A stretch of 64,000 nucleotides of DNA from Margaritispora aquatica. Taxonomy: Eukaryota; Ascomycota; Leotiomycetes; Helotiales; Discinellaceae. A program made the translations under genes and the position numbers. The first letter of the stretch is position 1. Each line of letters starts with the position of its first letter. Shown here piece by piece: positions 22,833-35,365 of the stretch. The stretch covers positions 1 to 64,000 of the forward strand of contig VJWN01000017.1 in NCBI GenBank assembly GCA_007644065.1, in the 5' to 3' direction. The notes beneath the pieces were generated by a model. It was not told where the DNA came from. It did no database searches and was given only the letters and a program-made list of their open reading frames with translations.

Positions 22833-23657
22833 TCACTCCTCGTCACCAATCTCTTTCTTCTTGACTGGCGCATCTTTCTTCGCTGCCTCCTCAGCATAAA
22901 TCTGATTATCCTCATTAACCATTTTCACATATTCAAGCACGTGCTCTGGCACCTCATCCTAAATTGACAAATAGCAAAGTCAGCCACTTCTCGCTCTTTT
23001 CACTTATCATACCTTTATCAATCGAATTCAAGAGCTTAGAAGAGAGCTGTCCGTCCACCAAATAATGAAATGCAAGTCACCACAATCCAAGAAAACATCA
23101 AGCGCTACACATAAAACAGTACAAAGATAGCAAAGTCAACTCACTACTTGGTTATAAGGCCCTGCAACCGGCTCTCCAAACCTCTCAAAGAGGGGCAACA
23201 CACCCGTCCACACCTTACCAACCACCTCCTGATCCGCTATATCACTCCTCTCATCACTCGGCACACCCTCTCTCACCTTCGCGCTCCCACTCTCAATGGT
23301 CACCTTCAAAATCTGCGTCGATTGCATCTCCGCTGCATTAGGCGGAACTCTCGTATGGCGCCAACGATCCGGCACCACCGAATTCGTGATGAGCTCCATT
23401 GCCCAGAGCTTCTCGTCCAGATCTTCGACTAGAGTGGCGTGGCCGAAAAGCACGGCGCTGCGGTAATTGTAGTTGTGGCTATTGGGCGTGAGGGAAAGAA
23501 CCAGACCGTCGACTTTGGAGGCTGCAATACAGATTGCTAGGCCCTTGTTTGTGGGCGAGGATCGGGCGAGATTCATGATTCGACTTGAGACGTAGCCGTG
23601 GAGGTAGCATTCTAAAGGCTCGCCTAGAGATGCTGACGGACGCGAAAAGGAGCCCAT
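22833..23657 (-). CDS. FMN-binding split-barrel protein (pyridoxamine-phosphate-oxidase-like)
   Basis: Two exons, 23657-23145 and 22958-22833, separated by a 186-bp intron (GTGAGT...TTTAG), give 212 residues. The order of motifs fits the flavin-nucleotide-binding, NimA/PNPOx-related family: CYLHGYVSSRIMN, a NYRSAVLFGHATLV strand near residues 64-77, MELITNSVVPDRW, then TGVLPLFERFGEPVAGPYNQV. These proteins bind FMN or a related flavin in a dimer interface; the natural substrate of the fungal members is not known. A short charged tail (VKKKEIGDEE) closes the protein. The long intron is unusual for this window but needed to join the conserved PYNQV to VPEHV. There is no signal peptide. Confidence 0.82.
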
Positions 23658-24492
23658 TTGCCCAATAAGGGGTAGAATGACGGGAAAAGGATCACTTGGA
23701 GAGGGAGTAAAAGAGACATGAAGGACGGGTGTAGTGTTGATTATCGTATGAATTGTTGTTAAATTGTAAACAGCTTATATAGCCTTGTTAGTTCAGTAGT
23801 AGAGAAGTGAGATGTGTCTCGTCAACAGCGAAGCGAAATGCAAAGCATACGAAGGGAGGTCTCACCTTGGTGTTTGTACCTATTTACAGTATTATATGCA
23901 TCTTTCGGGTATTCAAGATTATGGCGTACCATGGCGAGATACTTTTGATACCTCAATTACCTAAGTATACTTCCTTGGTGCGTGCGAGCTCTTCCTTAAG
24001 TTCTGGGGAAATTTTCGTCGGATTTTGTTTCTCAGTAACACCTCTTTTGAAAACTATATCGCTTTGGCAGAATCGGTTCTCCTTATACATGAAGTCTCAC
24101 ATATCCAACTCACAGCTGGCTTCAAAGGCACTAGGCTCCAATGCGCAAGTCCATCCGAGTTATCTTTGTGTATCAAGCCACCCCCACCGTTGGGATATAC
24201 CTATCAGTGAGCTGCCATTAATACTGTTATTTTCCCAATGATGCGAGAAGGACTTCTCGCAAAGGTGCTATCCTTGCTTTTTATCTCTCCGATGACTTGC
24301 TCGGTCAGAAAGCGGTGCTAATATTGGCTGAAATGAGGCTGCAAGAAGCTCTCCCAACATTGAGGCCATAGTGTTGCAGTACTTCGAGTAGGGCACTGAA
24401 CGCCGATCCACCAGCTATGACGAGAGTGGATTTGTAAAAATGGGTATCAATTCTACAATCATCTTATCATTATAGTTGTTTTGACCACTATA
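23658..24492. other. Intergenic, no gene seen
   Basis: Spacer between the FMN-binding gene start and the APC8 stop. The open frames on the plus strand (for example 23,807-24,241) have no family resemblance. Confidence 0.4.
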
Positions 24493-26657
24493 TCACCCAT
24501 CCTCATCACTGACTTCAAGTCGCACCCTCACTTCCCTGACCAATGCCTTCGCTTCCTCTACTTCAACACCATCCTGGCATAACTCTGTCGCCAATTGCAT
24601 CGCCCTTGTGTAGTCGCGATTCCTCATTGCGAACTTTGCTAGCCACATTCTAGCTTTTGAAGTGGCAGCTGTAACTCCAGTGCCAGTTTCATGCCCACCA
24701 CCGCCTCCTGTGATTCCACTTGGCCTTGACTCATCATCTGATGAGGTTGAGTCTGCATGAATGTTGATAATTGAAGAATCCAAGTTATCCGCAGCGCCCT
24801 CTTCTTGAGCAACACACATCTCCATGTATGCTCTGGCCTCCACTTCATCCTCCATTCGCTCGTACATTCCAGCAATCTGAAGTAGGATTTCCGGATCCAT
24901 AGCCCCTCCACGTTCTCTCCCGCCACTTCCAAAAGAGCTGCCAACACCAGCATCATAGTAGCTGTCCGCAAGTAGAGCTCTTTTAAGTGCTTTGATACCC
25001 TCAAGATCACGGCCCATCTTTTGTAAACACGAACCAACAGCCATCCACATCTTGCCATCCCAAGGTCTCAATCCGGCGGCTCGTTTGTAATACCACAACG
25101 CGTAAGCATGCATTTCCAAGACCTCGTAAGTCTGACCTAGACCATACCAGGCTCTGTAATCTCTTCTATTGACATCTACTGCTCGTCGATATGATTCGAT
25201 TGCTGCATGCGTATTCTTCAATTCCACGTACTCATGTCCCATCAACGTCCATGCACTCAAACAGGATCGATCCAGAGTGAGTGCTCGTCGGAAATATGAC
25301 ACTGCTTTCTCGTGTGACGAGAGAAGTGAGTAGTAGTTGCCAATTACAACGCACGACTCGGGCCGAAATTTGTCTACTGAGGAGCATAAATGTGCTAAGA
25401 AAGACAATTTAGGACGCAAGTTCATAACGTAAAGTATATTTGAATAGTGATCGAGAGAGTCGAGTCGATGTGGATGAAGGGCTAAGAGGTGGCTGAAATG
25501 AGAGTCTGCCGTCATGAAGTCTTTGGTGTGATAGGCGAGTAGAGCACGGCATGTTAGGAGGAAAGGGCTCGTTGGGAAGATAGACAGAAGCTGGTCTAAA
25601 GAATTGGAGAGGTTAGGCGTAGACTGATATAGCTCGAGAGATGTGTGAAGGTGAAATATGAAGGACATAATATTCTGTGGGAGGTGTGGAGCTATTCGAT
25701 TAAGCTGGAAATATTAGTTAAAGGGAGCTCAGAACATTACTGGTGACTTACATCCTCTACCCTTCCAATTAAAGACGTCATCTCGAGCCAACATCCCCAG
25801 TGCATTGGGTACAAATGTATGCTTCGCACAAGCCATCGCATGGCCTCTTCTTCATTCTTGTCCTTGGCCAGAACCATGCCATATCTTGTAGCAAATTAGC
25901 AAGACATCGCAGAATGAACAATGTCACCTACAAGTATTCGAGCCAACCCTGACTACCCAAGACTTCACCATTCTCGTTGGACCTTTCCCGAAACCAAACC
26001 TCTAGAAAACGACTTATCACGATCAACTGTTTGTTGACCGTGCTCCCTCCGTCTTGTGGACCCATCACCATTTCAGTATCCTCATCCTTCTTTTTCTCGC
26101 CCGACATAAATTTCGCATATAGCGCAAGAAATAAACTCTTCTGGCTGACCCTAGGCATAGGTGGTGGCATTATCCCACTTGATCTTGTAGACGGGACCTT
26201 TCCCTTTCCCTTTCCTTTCGGTGTCGATGATGCATTTTGGGGTCCTTTTGTTGACGACGCCGAAAGTATGCCAGATAGTACAGTGTCCGGCAAAAATACA
26301 GCAGAGCAACGATCGTATTCGCGGCAGTCAAAGAAAGATTTCGCGAGGAGGTATTTATTGATCTCTTTGGATTCTAGCAGGGCTTCATCCACATCCAAGT
26401 TTCCTGTAACCACAATAGGCGGTAGGCCATCCTGAGGTACCTCGGTCATCTGCGAATCCTCTGGCTCCTCATCATCTGCGGCTGGAATGGATGTCAAAAG
26501 CTCGGCAGCCCTAGACACAGTGTCAGAATTGCGCAAAAAAGTTATTAGCATCCCCATACCATTTTGCAGATTGATATAGACACCTTTCTGAGCACTTGAC
26601 CACTGCCTCCTGCAAAGCTGCCCTTAGCTGGGCGGTTTCTCTCTCACTCAATGCCAT
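24493..26657 (-). CDS. cdc23: Anaphase-promoting complex subunit 8 (Cdc23), TPR protein
   Basis: Four exons: 26657-26560, 26510-25932, 25884-25752 and 25704-24493. The sum is 2,022 nt, or 673 residues. The N-terminal ERCLYQSAKWAAELL and the central WLEYLYGMVLAKDKNEEEA are typical of Apc8. The C-terminal half is an array of TPR motifs, for example the repeats around FRPESCVVIGNYYS and WYGLGQTYEVLEMHAYAL. In the APC/C ubiquitin ligase Apc8 is a scaffold subunit that helps bind Cdc20/Cdh1 and substrates, driving metaphase exit in the nucleus. There is a Lys/Gly-rich low-complexity insert (KGKGKGK) and a Gly/Ser-rich insert near the C-terminus. It is divergent from the FPP synthase gene. Confidence 0.92.
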
Positions 26658-27291
26658 TCTTGCCCGAAACTTTCTGTATCCATGAATCTGTCAAACAAGC
26701 CACGTCGCAGATGGTCGGAGTAAGTATCAAGTGGACTCTTATGGGTTCGTTGGTACAGAGAGGTGGAAGCTGTTCTGGTAGATCGTCACTGAGAAGTCGC
26801 GACTGGACGCGTTCACTTGGCTTTGCTTATTGAAAGCTGTGAGCTGTGGTATTTCTATATACGCACAAACGCCGTTGGAAAAAAGTGCTAGGAGAGAAAG
26901 TGTTTTCGTCTCTTCAAAGACTGCATATATTCGCATGTAGCAGAGGGAGTTGACGTAGCAATATATGTCAAGATAGAGTTCAACTAGAAGACATTCAGTG
27001 CGTCCCAGCGTCCCAGCGTCCCTCGTCCCATCATCAACAAGGTCCCTCCCCTTCCCGCATCACCCCTGTTCCTGCCCTGAGTTTTGGGAATTCACCCCAC
27101 CATCCGCCAACCCTCACCGCCTCCAACCCCCCCTTTTGCCTATTGTGTACTTTTTTGAGATGAGGAAACACCAACACTAACAGTACGAATTCAACAAGTG
27201 TGACTTGGTCCCACCTTGAGTTCAAAGTTAAAAACGATCCTCCAGCCCTACTCTCTACTTCAACCCAAGTCAATCAAATCTAGACATCAAC
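26658..27291. promoter_or_regulatory. Divergent promoter region of cdc23 and FPP synthase
   Basis: 634 bp separate the two start codons. An ACGCGT (MCB-type) hexamer sits at 26,807-26,812, 150 bp upstream of the cdc23 start. Near 27,001 the unit CGTCCCAG is repeated in tandem, and a pyrimidine/A-rich leader precedes the FPP synthase start. Confidence 0.5.
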
Positions 27292-28384
27292 ATGGCTAAA
27301 ACTACCACTCTCAAGGAGTTCGAAGCTGTTTTCCCCAAACTCGTCGAAGACATCCTCGACCATGCAAAGCAATGCAACCTCCCCGCAGAGTTTGTAGCGT
27401 GGTACAAAGCTGTACGACCCTCTCATTATTACTTTTAGAGCCCTACTGACCGAAATCTAGTCATTGAATGCAAACACCATCGGTGGAAAATGCAATCGCG
27501 GCATGTCTGTCCCAGACTCAGTCTCCATGCTCCTCGAGAAACCCCTCACCGAAGAACAATATTTCCAAGCAGCCACCCTAGGATGGATGACCGAGCTTCT
27601 CCAAGCCTTCTTCCTCGTGTCGGACGACATTATGGATAGCAGTATCACACGCCGTGGAGCACCCTGTTGGTACAGGCAGCCCGCTGTAGGAATGGTGGCT
27701 ATCAATGATGCCTTCATGCTGGAAGCTGGAATCTACATCCTGTTGAAGAAATATTTCCGATCTCACCCCGCTTACGTAGACCTCATGGAGCTTTTCCACG
27801 AAGTCACATTTCAAACCGAGCTCGGCCAATTGTGCGACCTGCTCACCGCACCAGAGGAGAAGGTAGACTTGGACAATTTCTCCATGACCAAATACCAATT
27901 CATCGTCATCTACAAGACTGCTTACTACTCCTTTTATCTCCCAGTAGCACTAGCATTATTCCAGCAAAATATTGCTACACCCAAGAACCTCAAGCAATGC
28001 GAAGACATCCTCATCCCGCTTGGCGAGTATTTCCAAATCCAGGACGATTACCTAGACAACTTTGGTCTGCCAGAGCACATTGGAAAGATTGGTACGGATA
28101 TCATGGATAACAAGTGCTCATGGTTGGTCAACCAAGCCTTAGCGATCGTCACACCCGAGCAGCGCAAGGTGCTGGAGGAAAACTACGGCCACAAGGACAA
28201 GACGAAGGAGGCCAACGTTAAGAAACTGTATGAGGAGCTAAAGCTAGAGCAAATCTACAAGGACTACGAGGAGAAACGTGTAGGTGAGATCCGAAAAATG
28301 ATCTCGGAGGTAGATGAGTCGGAGGGATTGAAGAAGACTGTGTTTGACAGCTTCTTGGCCAAGATCTACAAGCGAAGCAAGTAA
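27292..28384 (+). CDS. erg20: Farnesyl diphosphate synthase
   Basis: Two exons, 27292-27411 and 27461-28384, with a 49-bp intron in the conserved N-terminus, give 347 residues, the usual family length. The enzyme condenses IPP with DMAPP and then GPP to form farnesyl diphosphate for ergosterol, dolichol, ubiquinone and prenylation. The first Asp-rich motif is DDIMD (95-99) and the second DDYLD (235-239). Both coordinate magnesium and the allylic diphosphate. GGKCNRG binds IPP. The two Phe residues before the first motif (AFFLVSDD) are those that limit chain length to C15. The start ATG has the context CAACATGGC. The gene is convergent with MCM5 (479 bp between stops). Confidence 0.97.
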
Positions 28385-28863
28385 GCTTGCTTGTCTGATA
28401 AGATTTCACGACTGGATGGAAAGATTACACGGATCATGGGCTAGAATTGATTGTATGCGCATAGGAGCATAGTTTCAGCGAGTTCTGACCACTTTATGAT
28501 AGAGCTAGAGTGAAGCTCCATGAGTTAAAATACCCATACTCGCTTTGCGTCGCGTCATAATACATAGATAATTTGGTTGTTCTTACGATCTATTCGTGTT
28601 TTGCGTGAAATGACTTGTGACCCTCTGATCAAAAATTCGATTCATATGAATCCAATTGAGATTCGAGTTGTCGTGTAATCTTAATTTCATTTCCCACATC
28701 ATCTCATGAACAAATAGGTATGCACCTGTGACCATCGCTTGTGCCAAATCCAGTCAGCACATTCATATCACCAAAATACACATACACACATACACCGGAC
28801 GCCAACCTCTCTACGCTCTCAGCCAAGAGAAGTCTACATTAAACCACCACCACCACCACACAT
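28385..28863. other. Convergent 3' region between erg20 and mcm5
   Basis: 479 bp between the two stop codons. It must hold both 3' UTRs and poly(A) sites. It contains short CA- and CAC-rich runs near 28,775-28,860. No gene is present. Confidence 0.45.
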
Positions 28864-31188
28864 TCACGCACCACTTCTATAAACCTGACTGCCCTGCCCT
28901 CGAATAGTAATCGTATCCCTCCTTTGCAGCACCGTCAACGCTCGCTGAAGCGCCTGCTCACTAAAACCCTTCCCTTCACACAGCTCTCTCTTCAGGGTGC
29001 CCAAACTTGTACTCCAACCAATTGGGAGCCTCTTCTTCAGCTCCTCCTCAACCTTGTTCGTCTCCTCGTTTAGCTCTTTGCTGCCTTGGCCGGCACCCAT
29101 CTTCACAGCGTCCATGGTGGAAGCCAAGAACAAGCGAATGGCTTCGTCGACGTGCTGCTCAGATGCGATGGCTGAAAGGGAGAGCTTGGCGAGCGACTCT
29201 GTGATTCGGATTATAGCTTCCAGCTGACGGACTGTGATGGGGATAGAGGATCGCACATTGGCTTCGAGTTCGGCAGCATGCACTTGTTTGCGGATGGAAA
29301 CGAAGTGGGAGGAGAGCTTTTCAGCGGCTTCAGGGGAGAGGCGGGGTGCACAGCGTCTGGGGGTTGTTAACATCAATCTCGGTCATGGCCTTGTTAATAC
29401 CGAAAGAAATGATGTGAGCTAACTTACGACTTGCAATAGCTGACATATCTTTTCATCTTCTCCACTGAAATCTCAGCCTCAGCTTGCTCCTCTACACCAC
29501 GACCACCCATATGAATGCCCATAACGTGCTTAGCAATTTTCTCATCTCTCGCCCTATCATGGTCGTCTTTGACAATAAAGATCATGTCGAAACGGGACAA
29601 GATGGTAGTCTGGAAATCAATATTCTCGCCAGGTGATTTGAGGTCGTCATATCGACCGAAAATAGGATTGGCAGCTGCGAGTACTGAAGTTCGAGCGTTC
29701 AGAATGGTGGTGATTCCTGCTTTGGCAATTGAGATTGTTTGCTGTTCCATGGCTTCGTGGATGGCTACTCTGTCCTCATCTCTCATCTTATCGAACTCAT
29801 CGATACATACCACACCTCCATCTGCTAACACCATAGCTCCTCCTTCTAGGTAGAATTCTCTGGTGGTGTGATCTCGCTGAACGGATGCTGTGAGACCTGC
29901 TGCTGAGGAACCCTTTCCAGATGTGTAAATGGCGATTGGGGCGACTTTCTCGACGAATTTTAATAATTGGGACTTGGCTGTTCCCGGGTCACCAAGAAGG
30001 AGGACATTAATATCACCTCGCAATTTCATACCGTCAGGTAATATCTTTTTGGACCCACCAAAGAGAAGACATGCAATTGCCTTCTTGATGTCTGCATTTC
30101 CATAAATGGAGGGTGCAATACAGTTTGCGAAAACGGTATAGAGGTCAGGTCTCCTGCTCATTTCTAGAAACTCTTGTTCCTCTTCCTCTGAGAAGATTGC
30201 ATTTCCCTTGGCCGTATGATCGACATCGCTATGAATTCCTACAGCTCTGAGATAGGGTGTGCGGATAGCTACTGCGGATGTGGTACTCGAGCCTTTCGAT
30301 TGCTTCGTCTGATATATGGAAAAGATACCGGTGACCATGCATCGAGATCCTGGGACAACCCGATTTGTGAGGTACCGATCCGTAGAGATGAGAACGTGAC
30401 GGGGAAGTTCTCCAACCGGGACTTGATCGGGGGCTTCTTGAAGCTTGATAATCTGTTGATCCACAAACTGTGAACTTTCGTGCACTACTACATATGGATC
30501 CATAGGACACTGTTGGTCTCCTGGCATCCTTGTCCTGTCACATACTCTAGGAAGAGAAACTCCAGCAAAACCACCCGCTACAGGAAGGACTTTTGTTTGG
30601 TGACAATTCCTGCATTGAATATGTAACGCTGTGGCCTTTGATGATAACACTGATGCACCAATGACAATGCCAGGCACTCTAACAAGGTGAGAAATAGTAA
30701 GCGCATCGAGCTGTCGAATCGAGATCTCGCCTGCTGTGGAGTGAAGAAGAAGCTGATGTTCAGGGAGGTAAATATCCTTTTGTGAGGGGTAAACAATGCG
30801 CCTGGTGCAGCTCTTAAGGGCAGATTCGAACTATGACTGTTAGAATATGGTATCGTAAGCACTGCTAGTAAGACTAACCAGCGGGATGATCTCTGCGGGT
30901 TCAGTGGTGAGTCGGTGTGCCAGTTCTTCATTGAATGAGATCAAGTGCCCCACATCAACATCGCAATAATACTGTTTGAGCAACACATTTTCGCGTATCT
31001 GATCTCTACAAAGTTGTTAGCCATGATAGTTGAGTCGTTTAAAAGTTCGCATACCTGTAAATGAATGCATTATCCAGGCGAAACTGAAGAATAAATTGCT
31101 CCAACTGTGATTGTATTTGACCTCGTGTGTCGTCGTTGTCGTACTCGGGCGGAAGAACACTTAAAGAGTACACGGATTGCCTATCCAT
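28864..31188 (-). CDS. mcm5: MCM5 replicative helicase subunit (Cdc46)
   Basis: Four exons: 31188-31055, 31005-30879, 30830-29428 and 29356-28864. The sum is 2,157 nt, or 718 residues. Mcm5 is one of six AAA+ subunits of the MCM2-7 helicase that unwinds DNA at replication forks. The N-terminal zinc-binding cysteines are C160, C163, C184 and C195. Walker A is GDPGTAKS (367-374), Walker B CIDEFDKM (429-436), and the arginine-finger motif SRFD (499-502). The C-terminal [11 protein letters not shown] is the winged-helix side of the family. The start at MDRQSVYS was preferred to an in-frame ATG 36 nt upstream, because it matches the usual Mcm5 N-terminus. Two ACGCGT boxes lie 113-146 bp upstream. 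Confidence 0.96.
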
Positions 31189-31300
31189 CGTATGTGCTGT
31201 CTGAAATCCGACTTGTTGTTTCAAGAGAGTTGACGCGAGCTTTTGACTGTTGTTGCTGTTGCTGTTGCTATTGACAGAATTGAGGGGGATACCAAAGAGA

Positions 31301-31306
31301 ACGCGT
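31301..31306. promoter_or_regulatory. MCB-type box ACGCGT, MCM5-proximal
   Basis: An exact ACGCGT, 113 bp upstream of the mcm5 start codon. In yeasts this is the binding core of the MBF (Mbp1/Swi6) complex that drives G1/S genes, including MCM genes. Binding here is inferred. Confidence 0.55.
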
Positions 31307-31324
31307 CTGAATCAGAAAAGGAGG

Positions 31325-31338
31325 TTTGACGCGTCAAA
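31325..31338. promoter_or_regulatory. 14-bp palindrome with central ACGCGT
   Basis: TTTGACGCGTCAAA is a perfect palindrome centred on a second MCB hexamer (31,329-31,334), 141 bp upstream of the mcm5 start. Its closeness to the first box argues for a real G1/S control site. Confidence 0.6.
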
Positions 31339-31856
31339 GTTCGCGTCAGATGCTAAAGTGCTTGCAGGAAGACACCCTACTAGCTCCATCGGCACGGGCA
31401 GTGGCTAGTACCTACTGTTAACCAATAACGTGGCACAATGAAGCCTGAGCCCGGAGCCTGAGTGAGGTTGTTCAGGTCAATCCTGAAGGCTGAGAGAAAG
31501 CCCTCGCTCACGATTCAACCACACATCGACCACAATACAACTACACTATTAATGCAACAATAATACAATAGAATTTGTACCAGTATCACCAATTCCAGGA
31601 GCACTCTCTGCAGCCTTCACATGCAAGCCCCTTTTCTTCAGCGATGATACCCCGATAGCGATTACATATCTCAACAAAGAGTGTCCATACACAAAGGTCC
31701 GCGTGGCCAAATTCTTCAGGACGTCACTCTACAAAACCTACGGATACTAGAATTAGCTTTGAAGATATCCGAGTTTAATTCGACTAAGGGGAGAGTCGGT
31801 GGTTGTTGAATTGCAGAAGCGCATACGTCGCAATAAAGCCGGAAAATAATATAACC

Positions 31857-34800
31857 ATGTCTTCGCAGGCCCCGCGGCAGTCCGTCGATAGTCTCTCACC
31901 CATATCGCCTTATCCATATCGAGGCGAATATCCATTCCCAAGGTCAGCAGATGTGCAGGAAGCTATGGAGGTAGGGAAAGTGCTGACTGTTTGAAGGCCA
32001 GGCTCGAGTGGGAGATTCTCAGCTAGACGAGGATCGACTGCAAGCTCCATACACTCTATAGGTGGCACATTGGATACAGCCTCTAATTTCCATGGGATGA
32101 ATGAATCGAGTCAGAATGGTGAGTCGAGTGGAGGCATGATAGCTCAAGACGCTGATATTCTACAGCTATTTCTACGCTTCTCCAGCCACCCATTGTGCGA
32201 ACAGGTCTTCTTCCGCATACGGCGGCGCCGACATCAAGCGCACACAAGCCTCCTACAGCACGAGACATCCCTCCTGTTACCTTGACCAACATACGCCATG
32301 TAGACCCATCCGAATTTACACCGTACCTCACACAGGTAGGGGGCCTGTACAACGCATTGCAGCGAGCGAGAGATAGTGAGGAGGACGGTGGGACCCAGTT
32401 GTTGAGAAAGAATAATAAGATAGACGACTTTTCTGATATTCTGGAGCTGGACACCAAGACAAGCGCGAAGAAACCTAATCTTTCCCGGCAAGCATCACTT
32501 GCATCTTTAGCATCGTCAATTGAAGTCCCTACCGTAAAGCGAAGAACAAGTGGTGGCCCAGGAAGACGTGCAGCACATGTTATAACCCCGTTATCAACCA
32601 TACCAAATGTTTATTTCGAGGAGGATTTTCATCTCGAGAATCCTCGAACTTTCGATGTTGTTAGTGAACGCTCCGAGGTAGTGAGGCCTGTTCCTGGATC
32701 TCCGGATGAAAAAAGAACTGGCAATGGGAGTGTCTTAGGTCCGAGGAAAGCTCTTGCGACCAATGCCATACTACAGGAGAAATTATCTTGGTATATGGAT
32801 ACTATCGAAGTTCATCTAATATCATCCATATCGACAGCATCGACCTCATTCTTTGCAGCTCTAGGCTCGCTAAGGGAGCTTCACTCCGAAGCTGCTGATT
32901 CCGTAGATCGGATCAAGGCATTAAGAAAGGAGCTTGAAACACTCGATGAAGAAATGGCGATCGGGGGACTCAACATTACGAACAAAAAACGACGACAAGA
33001 GAATCTGAGGAAGCTTAGTGATGCTGTACAGCAATTGAAACAAATTGTAGAAGCAGTTTCAAGTTGTGAGAGCTTAGTGGATGGTGGAGATGTCGAGAAA
33101 GCTCTCGACGCAATAGATGCATTGGAAAAACTTATTGCTGGAGAAGACACAAGCAAATCGAGGGAGAATCAGAGTCGTTTACAGGACCTCAGAGGGGCAA
33201 CGGCATTGCAAGGCGTCAATAACGATCTCTCCACTTTGCGGTCACGAATTGGCAGGGAGTACGAAACGAGATTCTTGAGTTGTCTCATGAATGATCTCAG
33301 GCATCACGTTGATTCTGTTTCTACAAGGGACACATTGCAAAGGTGGAGTAACTCGTCTCAACGATCGAGGGGAAATCACAATCGAGAATCGTCGTCCTTC
33401 CCAGCTTATTTAGCAATGAGTGACGAGCTCAGGGCCGAGCTTATGGCCAATTTAGGTGGATTACACAGGGCAAAACATACATCACCAGCCACCACAGCAT
33501 TCAGAGAAGCAGTCTTACGAGAAGTGCGAAACATAATACGAAGGCCTTTACCAGCTTCCAATGAGGATGATGCGGACTCTATGATATCTGTGTCAACAGT
33601 GGGAACGGCGAAACAGAAAACACAGCAAGAAAAATCTGTGATTTTGGCTCGAAATCTGAGGACATTAGAGCCAGAAGATGCGGAGGAGCTTCTGAAGAAG
33701 ACATATATTGGCGTTGGTGAAACTCTAAGAAGACTGGGGACACAAGTTAAGATGCTGCTGGATGTTACCAGCACACTTGGAGAGCCAACCTTAAACGGGC
33801 TGAGGTCACCTCCAAGAAGTCCGAATATGGCAGCAATTGATGGACGAATGCAGCTTGGTGCGCCAAAGGGGATCTCAAGTCAAGAAATCCAAGAGGAAAT
33901 GCATCAGACCTTGGACATGTCAAATCTTCTTGGCCAGGCCGTAGATATCGCACAAGAAAAGATCGTGAAGGTTTTACGAGTAAGGTCGGAACAAAGTACG
34001 CATCTTTCCGTGGAGAATTTCCTGCGTTACTTTACTCTAAACCTATTGTTTGCCAACGAGTGCGAGGCAGTATCAGGTCGGAGCGGAACGGCGCTCAAAA
34101 ATGTCGTGAATGGTCACATCAAGGACTTTGTTCGCCAACATGGTGAAGCTGAACGACAAGCATTAGCGACCGGAATGGAGGCGGATCCTTGGAATGCCAA
34201 AGATTTCACAGACGATGATAAAGAGCAGCTCAACCGCATATTGGCAGCAAGCATGGAGGATGCAGAAGTGTGGACATCTAGCAGTAGGATATGGAACCCA
34301 GCTTCGACAATAGCGCCGAAACCAGCACTCAGCAGCCTCAATCTCAATCTCACTGTCCAAGCAAATGGGAACTCAGGAACATCAACTCCATCGATTGCTG
34401 CTGGGAAGGCCACCACTCGAGCAGCAATCATTGAAACCGAATCTTTCTTACTGCCAGTATCTGCCATCCTGTGTCTCCACGGTCTTTCGTCCTTCCTTCA
34501 TCTGAACACAGGTATCCCATCCATGACATCTGAAATCGCCACTTCCATAGTATCATACTTGACGCTCTTCAACTCCCGTTGCACACAACTCATTCTCGGA
34601 GCTGGGGCCACTCGGTCAGCAGGCTTGAAGAATATCACTACAAAGCATCTTGCACTTGCAGCTCAAGCACTCTCTTTCATCAGCAGCTTGATTCCTCACA
34701 TCCGTGAATTTGTTCGCCGTCATGCAGGATCTGGCTCGGCAGTATCTGCCCTGATGGGCGAATTTGATAAAGTCCGCCGAGCTTATCTTGAACATCAGCA

Positions 34801-35365
34801 ATCAATCTACGACAAGCTAGTTGACATCATGGCTGGCCGTGCTGTAGCACATGCGAAGGCCATGAAGCTAATTGATTGGGAAATCTCGAGGGATGGTGTT
34901 AACACATACATGGAGACTCTCACAAAGGAGACGGGTACCTTGCACCGAGTACTAAGCAAACATTTGCCCGAGATGACTGTCATGATGATCATGGAGCCTG
35001 TATTTAAGGCCTACAAGGAGCAATGGAGCAAGTCATGGGGTGAAGTTGTGCTGGGAAGTGAGGGTGCAAAATTACGGTAAACACAATTACTTTCTCAATC
35101 TAGGAGCCCTTACTAACATAACAATAGGATGCTTAGAGATGCGGAGCACTTCAAGGCGAAAATAGGAAGCGTCGACGGCGCAGGTGATACAGGAGATTAT
35201 CTTATCAAACTGGTCAGGGACAAATCCATCCCCAAAGCTCAACCAGTAAGCTCATCAGGACCTTCACCTCCACCTTCAGGAGAAACGGTTGCGAATGGGA
35301 AAACTAGTAGTGAGGCCAACGGCACAGGGAAGGTATATGACGGCACGAATGGGACGAAAGCATAA
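31857..35365 (+). CDS. vps54: Vps54, subunit of the GARP tethering complex
   Basis: Four exons: 31857-31942, 31997-32118, 32166-35076 and 35128-35365. The sum is 3,357 nt, or 1,118 residues. GARP tethers endosome-derived vesicles at the trans-Golgi network. The Vps54 signature is seen in FEEDFHLENPRTFDVVSE, then LSWYMDTIEVHLISSIST and SFFAALGSLRELHSEA, with coiled-coil-like repeats following. The C-terminal Vps54 domain contains STYLTLF-like helices and the stretch ALSFISSLIPHIREFVRRHA, then LIDWEISRDG. The N-terminus (about 100 residues) and the last about 50 residues are Ser/Pro/Gly-rich and probably disordered. The exon borders are canonical and close the frame. I first considered COG6, but length and motifs favour Vps54. 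Confidence 0.9.

Larger units (their letters stand above)
31189..31856. promoter_or_regulatory. Divergent promoter region of mcm5 and vps54
   Basis: 668 bp separate the start codons. The MCM5-proximal part carries two ACGCGT hexamers and a related TCGCGTC (about 31,341-31,347). The VPS54 side has no motif that I recognise. Confidence 0.55.

Noticed and set aside
31857..35365. COG6 as the identity of the long coiled-coil protein
   Set aside because: The chain is about 1,118 residues and carries motifs that I associate with Vps54; COG6 is much shorter.
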